Source of the DNA: an uncultured Allomuricauda sp.
Lineage (GTDB): Bacteria > Bacteroidota > Bacteroidia > Flavobacteriales > Flavobacteriaceae
Reading direction: 5' to 3'
DNA length: 64,000 bases
Assembly (NCBI RefSeq): GCF_947495325.1
Contig: NZ_CANLYK010000001.1
Coordinates: 1,612,001 to 1,676,000 of the forward strand
Both the position numbers and the translations under genes were made by a program. The notes under the pieces were generated by a model. That model worked only from the letters and a program-made list of their open reading frames with translations. It was not told the DNA's origin and searched no databases. Of the stretch, positions 27,965 to 36,615 are shown in pieces (position 1 is the first letter of the stretch; every line of letters starts with the position of its first letter).

Positions 27965-29760
27965 TCGATTTTATTACGCTTTCTATCTACTTCCTTTAGG
28001 AAAATCTTACGGAGCCTAATGTGGCTTGGGGTAACTTCAACATATTCATCTTTCTGAATGTATTCCAAAGCTTCCTCCAATGAAAACTTAATTGCGGGAA
28101 CAATCTTTGCCTTATCGTCAGCACCTGAAGATCGTACATTGGACAATTTTTTGGTCTTGGTCACATTTACCGTCATATCATCTCCACGCGAATTCTCACC
28201 AATTACCTGTCCTTCGTAAATATCCTCTCCCGGATCGATAAAGAATTTACCTCTTTCCTGTAATTTATCAATTGAATATGGAATTGCAGTGCCATTTTCC
28301 ATTGAGACCAAGGAACCGTTCTGACGTTGTGCGATTTCTCCTTTTAAAGGTTGATATTCAAGAAAACGGTGTGCCATAATTGCCTCACCTGCAGTTGCGG
28401 TCAATAATTGATTTCTAAGGCCTATTATTCCTCTAGATGGAATCAAGAACTCACAGAGCATTCTAGAACCCTTGGCTTCCATACTTGTCATCTCCCCTTT
28501 TCTGATGGATACCATTTCAACTGCCTTTCCAGATACTTCTTCTGGTAAATCAATGGTCAAATGTTCAACCGGTTCGCATTTTACACCATCAACTTCCTTA
28601 ATGATCACTTGGGGCTGACCAATTTGAAGCTCGTACCCTTCCCTACGCATAGTTTCAATTAATACCGAAAGGTGAAGAACACCACGACCAAAAACCATAA
28701 ACTTATCCGCGCTATCAGTTTCCTCCACACGCAGTGCCAAGTTTTTCTCCAATTCTTTTTCCAGACGTTCTTTAATATGCCTTGAAGTCACAAATTTTCC
28801 ATCCTTACCAAAAAACGGGCTATCATTAATGGTAAACAGCATACTCATGGTAGGCTCATCAATAGCAATGGTCTTCAGTTTTTCCGGGTTTTCAATATCA
28901 GCAACGGTATCACCAATTTCAAAACCTTCCATTCCAACAATGGCACAAATATCACCCGCAACCACTTCCTGTACTTTTTTACGACCCAACCCTTCAAATG
29001 TAAAAAGCTCTTTTACTTTTGTTTTTACTATTGCTCCATCCCTTTTTACCAAAGAAATTTGCTGGTTTTCCTTTAAAGTACCGCGTTGTAACCTTCCAAT
29101 GGCAATCCTACCTGTAAAAGATGAAAAATCCAGTGAGGTAATAAGCATTTGGGTAGAACCTTGTTCCGGTTTGAATTCTGGAACATGATCAATAACCATA
29201 TCCAAAAGAGGTTCTATATTTTCAGTTGGTTTTTCCCAATCCTCGCTCATCCAATTCTGTTTGGCCGAACCATATACCGTTGGAAAATCCAATTGCCACT
29301 CTTCTGCTCCCAATTCAAACATGAGGTCAAAGACTTTTTCATGTACTTCTTCTGGAGTACAGTTTTCTTTGTCCACCTTATTGATGACCACGCATGGTTT
29401 CAAACCCAAATCGATTGCTTTTTGCAGTACAAATCGAGTTTGTGGCATTGGCCCTTCAAAGGCATCAACCAACAGCAAAACCCCATCGGCCATATTCAAA
29501 ACCCGCTCAACTTCGCCTCCAAAATCGGCGTGACCAGGGGTATCAATGATATTTATTTTTGTGTCTTTGTAAACAACGGAAACATTCTTGGAAACAATGG
29601 TAATTCCCCGCTCTCGTTCCAGGTCATTATTGTCCAAAATCAAATCACCTTTATTCTCATTATCACGGAATAATTGACAATGAAACATGATTTTATCCAC
29701 CAGTGTAGTTTTACCGTGGTCAACGTGTGCAATGATGGCAATATTCTTGATTTTAGACAT
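27961..29760 (-). CDS. typA: Ribosome-associated translational GTPase TypA/BipA
   Basis: A 599-residue EF-G-like GTPase: G1 'AHVDHGKTTLVD', G2 region 'ERERGITI', G3 'DTPGHADFGGEVER', G4 'NKVDK', then domains II, III and the BipA-specific C-terminal domain ('GIIGLRNQLLTATAGEAIM'). It takes part in 50S subunit assembly and stress responses. The start is set at MSKIKNIAIIAHVDHGKT; a 30-residue upstream extension is not family-like. Tail-to-tail overlap with ppgK. Confidence 0.97.
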   Translation of the reverse strand: MSKIKNIAIIAHVDHGKTTLVDKIMFHCQLFRDNENKGDLILDNNDLERERGITIVSKNVSVVYKDTKINIIDTPGHADFGGEVERVLNMADGVLLLVDAFEGPMPQTRFVLQKAIDLGLKPCVVINKVDKENCTPEEVHEKVFDLMFELGAEEWQLDFPTVYGSAKQNWMSEDWEKPTENIEPLLDMVIDHVPEFKPEQGSTQMLITSLDFSSFTGRIAIGRLQRGTLKENQQISLVKRDGAIVKTKVKELFTFEGLGRKKVQEVVAGDICAIVGMEGFEIGDTVADIENPEKLKTIAIDEPTMSMLFTINDSPFFGKDGKFVTSRHIKERLEKELEKNLALRVEETDSADKFMVFGRGVLHLSVLIETMRREGYELQIGQPQVIIKEVDGVKCEPVEHLTIDLPEEVSGKAVEMVSIRKGEMTSMEAKGSRMLCEFLIPSRGIIGLRNQLLTATAGEAIMAHRFLEYQPLKGEIAQRQNGSLVSMENGTAIPYSIDKLQERGKFFIDPGEDIYEGQVIGENSRGDDMTVNVTKTKKLSNVRSSGADDKAKIVPAIKFSLEEALEYIQKDEYVEVTPSHIRLRKIFLKEVDRKRNKID

Positions 29761-29881
29761 AACCCTATTTTTAAGCCCGCAAAGATACTGCGATTTCTTT
29801 GCATGACAACCTAAAGGAATGTTATTTTTATCTTGTTGATTTTGAGACAATTCGCAAGAATGGTTCAGAAACTAAAACCAG

Positions 29882-29889
29882 TATCTTTG
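29882..29889 (+). promoter_or_regulatory. Probable kdsA promoter -7 box (TATCTTTG)
   Basis: Exact TAnnTTTG match 18 bases upstream of the kdsA ATG. No clear -33 element was seen. Confidence 0.5.
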
Positions 29890-29907
29890 CAATCAAATTA
29901 AACAGGC

Positions 29908-30726
29908 ATGAATTTGGAGTTAATTTCACAGATAAAACACACCAACGGAGATAACTTTTTCCTACTGGCAGGCCCCTGTGCCATTGAAGGAGAAGAAATG
30001 GCATTGCGAATAGCTGAAAGAGTGGTCAAGATTACCGAAACACTTAAAATTCCATATGTTTTTAAGGGAAGTTTTAAAAAAGCCAATAGAAGTAGAATAG
30101 ATTCTTTTACCGGAATTGGAGATGAAAAAGCTTTAAAAATACTTAGAAAAGTCTCCGAAACTTTTAAAGTTCCCACAGTTACAGATATTCATACGGAACA
30201 GGATGCTGCCATGGCTGCTGAGTATGTGGATGTACTACAAATACCTGCTTTTTTGGTTAGACAAACCGATTTGGTGGTGGCCGCAGCTAAAACTGGCAAG
30301 GTTGTCAACCTTAAAAAAGGGCAATTCATGAGCCCAGAGAGTATGCAACATGCCGTAAAGAAAGTAACGGATTCTGGAAATGACCAAGCTTGGATTACCG
30401 ATCGTGGTACCATGTTCGGCTACCAGGATATGGTAGTGGATTTTAGAGGGATTCCCACCATGAAACAATACGCACCAGTAGTTTTAGATGTTACGCATTC
30501 GCTGCAACAACCCAATCAGTCCTCTGGGGTTACCGGGGGCCGGCCGGCCTTAATTGGAACCATGGCCAGAGCTGGTATTGCAGCTGGGGTGGACGGACTC
30601 TTTATGGAAACCCATTTTGACCCTGCCAATGCCAAAAGTGATGGGGCCAATATGTTGGACCTCAGTTTACTTGAAAAATTATTGGGGGATTTAGTAGCTA
30701 TCCGAAAGGTTGTGAACTCACTTTAA
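29908..30726 (+). CDS. kdsA: 2-dehydro-3-deoxyphosphooctonate aldolase (KDO-8-P synthase)
   Basis: A 272-residue KdsA, which condenses arabinose-5-phosphate with phosphoenolpyruvate to KDO-8-P for lipopolysaccharide. Motifs include 'FFLLAGPCAIEGEE', 'VFKGSFKKANRSR', 'TDIHTEQDAA', 'IPAFLVRQTDL', 'KKGQFMSPESM', 'DVTHSLQQPNQSSGVTGG' and 'GLFMETHFDP'. Length fits. Its stop overlaps that of the convergent DUF1801 gene through a TTAA. Confidence 0.97.
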   Translation: MNLELISQIKHTNGDNFFLLAGPCAIEGEEMALRIAERVVKITETLKIPYVFKGSFKKANRSRIDSFTGIGDEKALKILRKVSETFKVPTVTDIHTEQDAAMAAEYVDVLQIPAFLVRQTDLVVAAAKTGKVVNLKKGQFMSPESMQHAVKKVTDSGNDQAWITDRGTMFGYQDMVVDFRGIPTMKQYAPVVLDVTHSLQQPNQSSGVTGGRPALIGTMARAGIAAGVDGLFMETHFDPANAKSDGANMLDLSLLEKLLGDLVAIRKVVNSL

Positions 30727-31103
30727 CTTAAATCACTTTTCTTATAAAACCCTTTTTTTCTTAGGGCGTGGGCCTCTTGTAGAACCTCAATCAAGACACT
30801 ATCATCAATCTCCTCAAGTGTTGTATAACGAAGCGACCTGACCACCTTGCGTTTTTCTGAAACCATTTTATCCAAATGTTTAGTGAGATGGGCAGAATTC
30901 CAAAAGGCTATATCTACATACCCTTTTTTCAGGGATACATTCAAATAGCAAATCGGACTTTTTCCAACATAAAAGCAGGGAATACGCCACTTATATTTCA
31001 TTTCTGCACTAGGAATGGAGGCTGTAATAACTACTTGTACGTGTAATAAAATACTTCGGAAAGGTTCTGGTTGGTTTAAAATGTAATTTTCGGCGGGATT
31101 CAT
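30723..31103 (-). CDS. DUF1801 domain protein
   Basis: A 126-residue cytosolic protein of the DUF1801/YdhG type: 'YILNQPEPFRSILLHVQVVI', 'MKYKWRIPCFYVGKSPICYLN', 'VDIAFWNSAHLTKH' and 'VRSLRYTTLEEID' are typical. Function unknown in the family. Shares a TTAA stop overlap with kdsA. Confidence 0.87.
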   Translation of the reverse strand: MNPAENYILNQPEPFRSILLHVQVVITASIPSAEMKYKWRIPCFYVGKSPICYLNVSLKKGYVDIAFWNSAHLTKHLDKMVSEKRKVVRSLRYTTLEEIDDSVLIEVLQEAHALRKKGFYKKSDLS

Positions 31104-31126
31104 ATCTTTAAAGAAAGTTATAACTA

Positions 31127-32113
31127 ATGAAATACCAGATATTGGCTTTTATCTTCTTTTTAACCTCAGTTTGTTTTTCACAGAATTATTTTCAAGTTGA
31201 CTCCAAAGTTAAGAACTATCCTGAGTTCTCCAGTCTTACTAATTTATCGATACGAATAAAAAATAATTTTGACAATAATTCGGAAAGAGTGAGAGCGGCT
31301 TTTACATGGATTGTATCAAACATAAGGTATGATGAATCTTTGGATACTTTTTTTGCACCCAAACCAAATTTGGTTTACCTCTCGGAACGGGGAAGAAATC
31401 ATCAAATACAAAAAAGTACCGGTAAACGAATCGCTAAAGCCTTCCGTTCAAAAAAAGGCACTTGTATAGAATATTCACTGCTTTTGCATGAGCTGTGCCT
31501 TACTTTCGGAATTGATTCCCAAATTATTAAGGGTATTGCCAAAACCGAAATAAAAAACTTTAAAGGTGAACAACTGTTCAAAAACCACTCTTGGAATGTG
31601 GTCAAATTAAATGGTGAATGGGCATTCATTGATGCAACTTGGGCATCGGCCTATTTTAAGTCTAATTCCAAGAAAATTGTACATGAAAGTGCTGAACATT
31701 ATTTTTTAACACACCCTTCTTCATTTATAAAGACCCATTTTCCTGCTAATCCAGATTGGCAATTGTTATCCCCTATGGTTGATATTGGTTCTTTTTTTAA
31801 TGGCCCAATTTATTTTCCAGGTTACTTCGCCAATGGAGTTGCTTTGGCATCGAACATGAATGGTTGGCTCAGGCTTTCTAAGGACAATGATTTTCTTATC
31901 CGTTTTAAAAAACTACCTAAAAAAAAGAATATGCAGTTTTGGGTATCTGAAACTTCAGAACTCAAAAAACTACGGCTTAAAAAAACAGAAAACAACGAGT
32001 ACATTTTCAAGTCTAAATTGAATAAAAAATTACAAGACAAGAAAGACCTTGTTTTAATCTGGGATAATCAGCCAATACTAGCTTTTAAGATTCAGAAAAG
32101 TCATGAATTTTAG
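31127..32113 (+). CDS. Secreted transglutaminase-like (CYK3-type) protein
   Basis: A 328-residue protein with signal peptide ('FIFFLTSVCFSQ') and a transglutaminase-like/papain-fold domain. The triad is visible: Cys113 in 'KKGTCIEYS', His154 in 'KNHSWNVVKLNGEW' and Asp169 in 'FIDATWAS'. The N-terminal 'VRAAFTWIVSNIRYD' and the C-terminal beta-rich domain match envelope transglutaminase-like proteins of the CYK3 group. It may be a periplasmic peptidase or cross-linking enzyme; substrate unknown. A TATCTTTA sequence upstream is one mismatch from a -7 box. Confidence 0.87.
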   Translation: MKYQILAFIFFLTSVCFSQNYFQVDSKVKNYPEFSSLTNLSIRIKNNFDNNSERVRAAFTWIVSNIRYDESLDTFFAPKPNLVYLSERGRNHQIQKSTGKRIAKAFRSKKGTCIEYSLLLHELCLTFGIDSQIIKGIAKTEIKNFKGEQLFKNHSWNVVKLNGEWAFIDATWASAYFKSNSKKIVHESAEHYFLTHPSSFIKTHFPANPDWQLLSPMVDIGSFFNGPIYFPGYFANGVALASNMNGWLRLSKDNDFLIRFKKLPKKKNMQFWVSETSELKKLRLKKTENNEYIFKSKLNKKLQDKKDLVLIWDNQPILAFKIQKSHEF

Positions 32114-32200
32114 GTGCAGGAATAATCTCAAAATTTGCATTCGTAATTAACTTCAATGGTTTTGGATATCATTTTCCCTTTCCAAGGAATTCTAAATAAT

Positions 32201-34168
32201 TTATAACTTCTTGAAGAACTTATCACTCTGCTCAAGGATATATCCAATACTATTACTGTTTTCAATGCTATGTCCTTGGGATTCAATTATTGTAAATTTG
32301 TCCTTTCTCCCCAACTTTTCAAATTCTGTTTTCATTCGCTCTGTATGTTCTACTGGAACTACAATGTCTTCTCTACCATGAAAGACCATTATGGGCTTAT
32401 TTATTTTATCCGCATAATTAATTGGAGATATTTCTTCGTAATAGCTTTTACCTCTGTTGCCAAGGGCTGTTTTCCAGAACTCATGGGCATACATATAATT
32501 TTCCTTCTTTTGTGTTTTAAGCAAACTCTTTAAATCCGTAGGCGCAGCAATGGCAACTCCAGCTGCAAAAGCGTCTGGGTATCTAATCAAACTTAAATAT
32601 GTAGCATAGCCTCCATAACTGTGTCCAAATATATATTTCTTTTTTGCATCAATATTATAGTGTTCAGATATATAATTTTCAGCATCAATTATATCATCTA
32701 TCATTGTAGTATTTATAGCCTCAACCCCGGCATAGACATGTTCCTTCCCAAATCCTACGGAACCTTGAAAATTAACCCTCAAAACTGCATACCCCATGTA
32801 CGAAAAATACTGAGCATACGGATGAAGCTCCCAATAGTCCCTTGAAAATGGCCCTCCATGAGGTATAACTACTAAAGGCAGAGGTTTACTTTCATTGTCA
32901 TTTGTATATCCTGGCGGTAAATTAAAGTAGGAGGGTATCATTTTTCCTTCTCGATTCCTTATACCAATTGTTTTACTTTTTGATAGTTTATATTCATCCA
33001 ATTCCTCATTGAAATAGACCATTATGGAATAACTATCATTTTCAAAATCGTAAACACCTATATTCCCTGCATAAGAATCGCTCCATTGATAAATCACAAA
33101 TCTGTTATTCTCTGCATCCGCATCCAATATCTCATTGAAGTAGTGTTTAAATTTTTTCCTCAAACCTTCATAGACATTTTTAAAATCTTTAGAAAAAGGC
33201 ACAAAATTTGGTGTTACCCCTTCATATCGTACTCCTCCTAATTCTTTATTTTTATCATCATATAAAATCCTGATTTCCGTACCCTCAGGATTTCCAACAT
33301 CACAATTTTGGTCGACTATTACAGTATCAACCACCTGTCCTTTAACATAATTGTACTTAAGTAATTTACGCCTATCGCTATTGATATTGCTGGTTACATA
33401 AATTAAATCCTTGTCAAAGTCATTGCCAACAAAAGTTAAATTTTGATTAAAAAAGGTTTCAGCACTTTTTTTTAGCCAATGACGCTCTCCTGAAATATTC
33501 ACTTCCAATGGGACCCATTGCTTTTTGGTAACGTTTTCAACATAAAACTCTGAACCCCAGTCATAAATTTTAACACCAATAATCGGTACGCCTGCTTTGT
33601 CCACGACCCACCTATTCATTTTATGATTGGCTCCTTCTATGATGGTTTTTTCTACTCCAGTGAAGATATTCACTCGTTTTATTTTCGAATACCCCTTCAT
33701 ATCAAAGGATTCGATTAAAATTTCGTCGTTGTCAAGTTTAAATTCCTTAAAAATCTTACTGAACCTGAAGTTCTTTTTAAAGTTGTAGTAGCTTACATAA
33801 GTTCTATTGGTGCGATAATTTACAAGTTTGATTTTATTTGTCCCATCAATATCCATGGCATAGATCTCTCCCCTTGAGCTATAACTTATTCTTTTGTCAT
33901 TTAACCATATTAGGTCGTTTACGTGCTTAGAACCCAATGGAATGGTATATAACAACTCATAATTATCTATGTCAACCACAACAACATCATTGGCTACATT
34001 ATTTTTTAAAAGCTCCATAAAATACTTCCCATTTGGGGATATGGAAAAACTACTTTGTTTGCTTTTTTTAAAAAGTATATCTGGAGAAAGTGTCTTTTTT
34101 ATGGCATCTTGAGCAATCCCAAAATTTAAGAAAAGGAAAAAAAAACAGGAGAAGTAATACTTGTTCAT
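32201..34168 (-). CDS. S9-family serine peptidase (acylaminoacyl-peptidase-like)
   Basis: A 655-residue secreted prolyl-oligopeptidase-family enzyme: signal peptide ('FFFLFLNFGIAQ'), an N-terminal seven-blade-like beta-propeller (residues ~35-390) and a C-terminal alpha/beta hydrolase. Catalytic Ser517 lies in 'FGHSYGGY', Asp601 in 'HGREDIVVP' and His633 in 'SQGHSIEN'; 'VVIPHGGPFSRDYWEL' is also typical. It would cleave short peptides in the periplasm. A TAAATTTG box on the minus strand (34199-34192) may be its -7 element, divergent from the next regulated promoter. Confidence 0.93.
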   Translation of the reverse strand: MNKYYFSCFFFLFLNFGIAQDAIKKTLSPDILFKKSKQSSFSISPNGKYFMELLKNNVANDVVVVDIDNYELLYTIPLGSKHVNDLIWLNDKRISYSSRGEIYAMDIDGTNKIKLVNYRTNRTYVSYYNFKKNFRFSKIFKEFKLDNDEILIESFDMKGYSKIKRVNIFTGVEKTIIEGANHKMNRWVVDKAGVPIIGVKIYDWGSEFYVENVTKKQWVPLEVNISGERHWLKKSAETFFNQNLTFVGNDFDKDLIYVTSNINSDRRKLLKYNYVKGQVVDTVIVDQNCDVGNPEGTEIRILYDDKNKELGGVRYEGVTPNFVPFSKDFKNVYEGLRKKFKHYFNEILDADAENNRFVIYQWSDSYAGNIGVYDFENDSYSIMVYFNEELDEYKLSKSKTIGIRNREGKMIPSYFNLPPGYTNDNESKPLPLVVIPHGGPFSRDYWELHPYAQYFSYMGYAVLRVNFQGSVGFGKEHVYAGVEAINTTMIDDIIDAENYISEHYNIDAKKKYIFGHSYGGYATYLSLIRYPDAFAAGVAIAAPTDLKSLLKTQKKENYMYAHEFWKTALGNRGKSYYEEISPINYADKINKPIMVFHGREDIVVPVEHTERMKTEFEKLGRKDKFTIIESQGHSIENSNSIGYILEQSDKFFKKL

Positions 34169-34191
34169 CAGATAAATTTTATTCTAAAAAC

Positions 34192-34199
34192 AAATTTAT
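34192..34199 (-). promoter_or_regulatory. Possible -7 box (TAAATTTG) of the S9 peptidase gene
   Basis: Exact TAnnTTTG match on the minus strand, 24 bases upstream of the peptidase ATG. It is back to back with the operator-covered promoter at 34216. Confidence 0.4.
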
Positions 34200-34215
34200 A
34201 TAATAAATATTTTAT

Positions 34216-34223
34216 TAACTTTG
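34216..34223 (+). promoter_or_regulatory. -7 box TAACTTTG of the membrane-protein/repressor operon
   Basis: Exact TAnnTTTG match. It overlaps the left arm of the palindrome at 34218-34234, so a bound protein would block this promoter. Confidence 0.6.
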
Positions 34224-34240
34224 AATTTCAAAGTACTTTA
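34218..34240. promoter_or_regulatory. Palindromic operator 1 (ACTTTGAATTTCAAAGT + ACTTTA)
   Basis: A 17-base palindrome followed directly by a third half-site ACTTTA, ending two bases before the ATG at 34243. An almost identical 23-base sequence (one base different at the centre) precedes creD at 35159-35181. The two sites flank the gene for a winged-helix regulator, its likely binder. Confidence 0.75.
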
Positions 34241-34242
34241 TT

Positions 34243-34848
34243 ATGGAGTCAAAAAAATATTTAGACGATATTTCCCAAATCAAAGATTTAATGAATCGTT
34301 CTTCGCGATTCATTTCCCTGAGTGGTCTTTCCGGAATACTTGCGGGTCTCTACTCAATTGCTGGCGCAATCATAACTTATGTGTTCCTTCTACCTCAAGG
34401 TGATTATGTGGTCTTGCATAGCTGGAACTTTAGACTTATAGTAGGTATTTTAATTGCCGTGGCCGTATTAAGCCTTGTAACAGCGTACTTATTGTCCTCA
34501 AAAAAAGCAAAAAAGAACAACGAAAACATATGGGATGAAACCACCAAACGACTGCTTATTAGCTTTTTGGTCCCATTAGTTACTGGGGGCATCTATATTT
34601 TAATCAAATTAAATAGCCAACACTATGGCCTTACAGGGTCATTAATGCTTATTTTTTATGGGTTGGCATTGGTAAATGCCTCAAAATACACCATTGGCAA
34701 TGTAAAATATCTTGGTTATGCCGAAATAGTCTTGGGACTCATCTGTGCTGCCCTTCCCGGCTATGGATTTTGGTTTTGGGTTGTTGGCTTTGGTGTTTTA
34801 CATATTGTTTATGGTAGCCTAATCTATTTTAAGGAAGAAAAAGCATAA
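34243..34848 (+). CDS. Multi-pass membrane protein of unknown function
   Basis: A 201-residue protein with a polar N terminus ('ESKKYLDDISQIKDLMNRSSRFISLSGLSGI') and about six membrane helices. The N-terminal motif recurs in uncharacterised Bacteroidota membrane proteins that sit beside a small winged-helix regulator, as here: the regulator begins one base after this stop codon. Directly behind operator 1, so probably repressed by that regulator. Confidence 0.85.
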   Translation: MESKKYLDDISQIKDLMNRSSRFISLSGLSGILAGLYSIAGAIITYVFLLPQGDYVVLHSWNFRLIVGILIAVAVLSLVTAYLLSSKKAKKNNENIWDETTKRLLISFLVPLVTGGIYILIKLNSQHYGLTGSLMLIFYGLALVNASKYTIGNVKYLGYAEIVLGLICAALPGYGFWFWVVGFGVLHIVYGSLIYFKEEKA

Positions 34849-34849
34849 C

Positions 34850-35143
34850 ATGGGGCTTATTGACAACATCAACAAATTATTTGACCATCGCATTCGCCTT
34901 GGAATCATGTCCATTCTTATGGTCAATGAAGAAGTGGATTTTAATAGGTTGAAAGAATTGCTCAATGTTACTGATGGCAACCTCGCAAGCCATACCAAAA
35001 CCTTGGAAAAGGCCGAGTATATAAAAATTGAAAAGTCGTTTATCGGAAAAAAACCAAATACACGATACACTGCAACTAAATTGGGAAAACTATCATTCAA
35101 AAAACATATTGAAGCTCTTGAGCAACTGATCAAAACAAAATAA
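34850..35143 (+). CDS. Winged-helix transcriptional regulator (HTH_34/MarR-like)
   Basis: A 97-residue DNA-binding protein: 'DHRIRLGIMSILMVNEEVDFNRLKELLNVTDGNLASHTKTLEKAEYIKIEKSF' is a complete winged-helix domain of the type often annotated 'transcriptional regulator, HTH_34', with wing 'KPNTRYTATKLG'. No effector domain. Being flanked by two copies of the same palindrome, it is the obvious candidate repressor of its own operon and of creD. Confidence 0.9.
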   Translation: MGLIDNINKLFDHRIRLGIMSILMVNEEVDFNRLKELLNVTDGNLASHTKTLEKAEYIKIEKSFIGKKPNTRYTATKLGKLSFKKHIEALEQLIKTK

Positions 35144-35158
35144 TTTTTTTATTAATTC

Positions 35159-35181
35159 ACTTTGAAATTCAAAGTACTTTA
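35159..35181. promoter_or_regulatory. Palindromic operator 2 (ACTTTGAAATTCAAAGT + ACTTTA)
   Basis: Second copy of the operator, 11 bases upstream of the creD ATG. The overlapping TCACTTTG is one mismatch from a -7 box. See operator 1. Confidence 0.75.
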
Positions 35182-35192
35182 AATTTAGTTCT

Positions 35193-36542
35193 ATGTCAAT
35201 ACAAAAACAAAAAATCGGAAACTGGTTCAGAAATTCTATTTCTGCCAAAATGCTAACCGTAGGGTTCTTAATACTTATCCTATTGATTCCTTTAGGGTTT
35301 ATTAAAGACCTCATTCGAGAAAGAGGATTTCGTCAAACCGAGGTCATCCAAGAAATCAATAGCAAATGGGGAACACAGGTGGTGCTCAACGGACCCATCC
35401 TAAAAATCCCTTATAATGTATATGTTGAAGAAAAAGTATTTGACGAAAAGACCAAGACCTATTTAAAATCCCAAAAAGCCGTTAGACATACCGCTTACTT
35501 TTTTCCTTGGGAACTGAACATTAACTCCATAGTAGACACAAAACCGTTGGAAAGGGGAATCTATGAATCAGCAGTCTTTACCGCAAATACGGCGATGAAA
35601 GGAAAATTCGCGAAACTCAACTTTTCTGAAAGTGAAATACAGGAAGAAAATATTCTCTGGGACAAGGCTACCGTATTAATCAAAACCAGTAATTTAAAAG
35701 GAATTCGAAATACGGTAAAAATCAAATTGGGAGAAAATAAATACACCCTAAAACCCAAGTTTGATAACACGTACATGAATATTCTTGAATCTGGATTTCT
35801 CACAGACTTGGAAGGGGTGTTGAAAAAACCATTGGACTTTGAATCAGAAATCACCATAAATGGTAGCAATACCCTACAGTTTATCCCAATTGGCAAGGAA
35901 ACCAATGTCTTTATGAAATCGAATTGGCACTCCCCCAGCTTTAACGGAAACTTTTTACCGGACACTGAAGGGAAAAAGATTTCCAACACAGGTTTTGAAG
36001 CCAAGTGGAAGGTATTGGAGACCAATCGCAGGTTTGGACAATACTTTATAGATAATTTACCTGATCTGTCCGATTTTTCCTTTGGAACAGCCTTTCTTGT
36101 ACCCGTAGATGATTATCAAAAAACGGAGCGGACAAGCAAATATGGCCTAATGATCATTGGGCTTACACTACTTGTATTTCTATTGATACAACTGAGCAGC
36201 AAAATATCCATTCATCCCTTTCAATATTTAATGATAGGTCTGGCATTGACTATGTTCTATACGCTTTTGATTTCAATTTCCGAGCACCAAAACTATTTAA
36301 TAGCATATTTGGTTTCAGGGATTTCCGTTGTCACATTGATAACCGTTTATTCGCGATCCATCCTAAAAAACACAAAGTTCACCTTATTGGTGCTAGGTTC
36401 AATGTTCAGCCTATACACCTTCATATTTGTAATAATACAACTGGAAGACTATGCCTTACTCGTAGGCAGCATCGGACTATTCATCATTTTGGGGATTATC
36501 ATGTTTACTTCCCGAAAAATTGATTGGACAGGCAATCAATAA
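35193..36542 (+). CDS. creD: Cell envelope integrity protein CreD
   Basis: A 449-residue CreD-family inner-membrane protein: one N-terminal helix (~20-40), the typical 'LIPLGFIKDLIRERGFRQTEVIQEINSKWG' opening, a large periplasmic beta domain, 'FGTAFLVPVDDYQKTERTSKYG', and about six C-terminal helices with 'HPFQYLMIGLALTMFYTLLISISEH'. In enterobacteria CreD is induced through CreBC; here the adjacent winged-helix regulator and palindromic operator suggest different control. Confidence 0.94.
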   Translation: MSIQKQKIGNWFRNSISAKMLTVGFLILILLIPLGFIKDLIRERGFRQTEVIQEINSKWGTQVVLNGPILKIPYNVYVEEKVFDEKTKTYLKSQKAVRHTAYFFPWELNINSIVDTKPLERGIYESAVFTANTAMKGKFAKLNFSESEIQEENILWDKATVLIKTSNLKGIRNTVKIKLGENKYTLKPKFDNTYMNILESGFLTDLEGVLKKPLDFESEITINGSNTLQFIPIGKETNVFMKSNWHSPSFNGNFLPDTEGKKISNTGFEAKWKVLETNRRFGQYFIDNLPDLSDFSFGTAFLVPVDDYQKTERTSKYGLMIIGLTLLVFLLIQLSSKISIHPFQYLMIGLALTMFYTLLISISEHQNYLIAYLVSGISVVTLITVYSRSILKNTKFTLLVLGSMFSLYTFIFVIIQLEDYALLVGSIGLFIILGIIMFTSRKIDWTGNQ

Positions 36543-36558
36543 TTTATTTAAGGTACAT

Positions 36559-36590
36559 AAGTACTGTTCCGCACTTCTGGAACAGTACTT
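36559..36590. other. Perfect 12-bp inverted repeat after creD
   Basis: AAGTACTGTTCC, 8-base loop, GGAACAGTACTT. It starts 17 bases after the creD stop and ends 25 bases before the next ATG. No T tract follows, so it is more likely an operator or mRNA processing hairpin than an intrinsic terminator. Confidence 0.65.
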
Positions 36591-36615
36591 ATCACAACCG
36601 TATAAATCCCACAGC

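Noticed and set aside
29149-29673. Open frame of 174 codons antisense to typA
   Set aside because: The opposite strand is a well-conserved GTPase; the translated product is rich in Phe/His/Ile of antisense type and has no domain.
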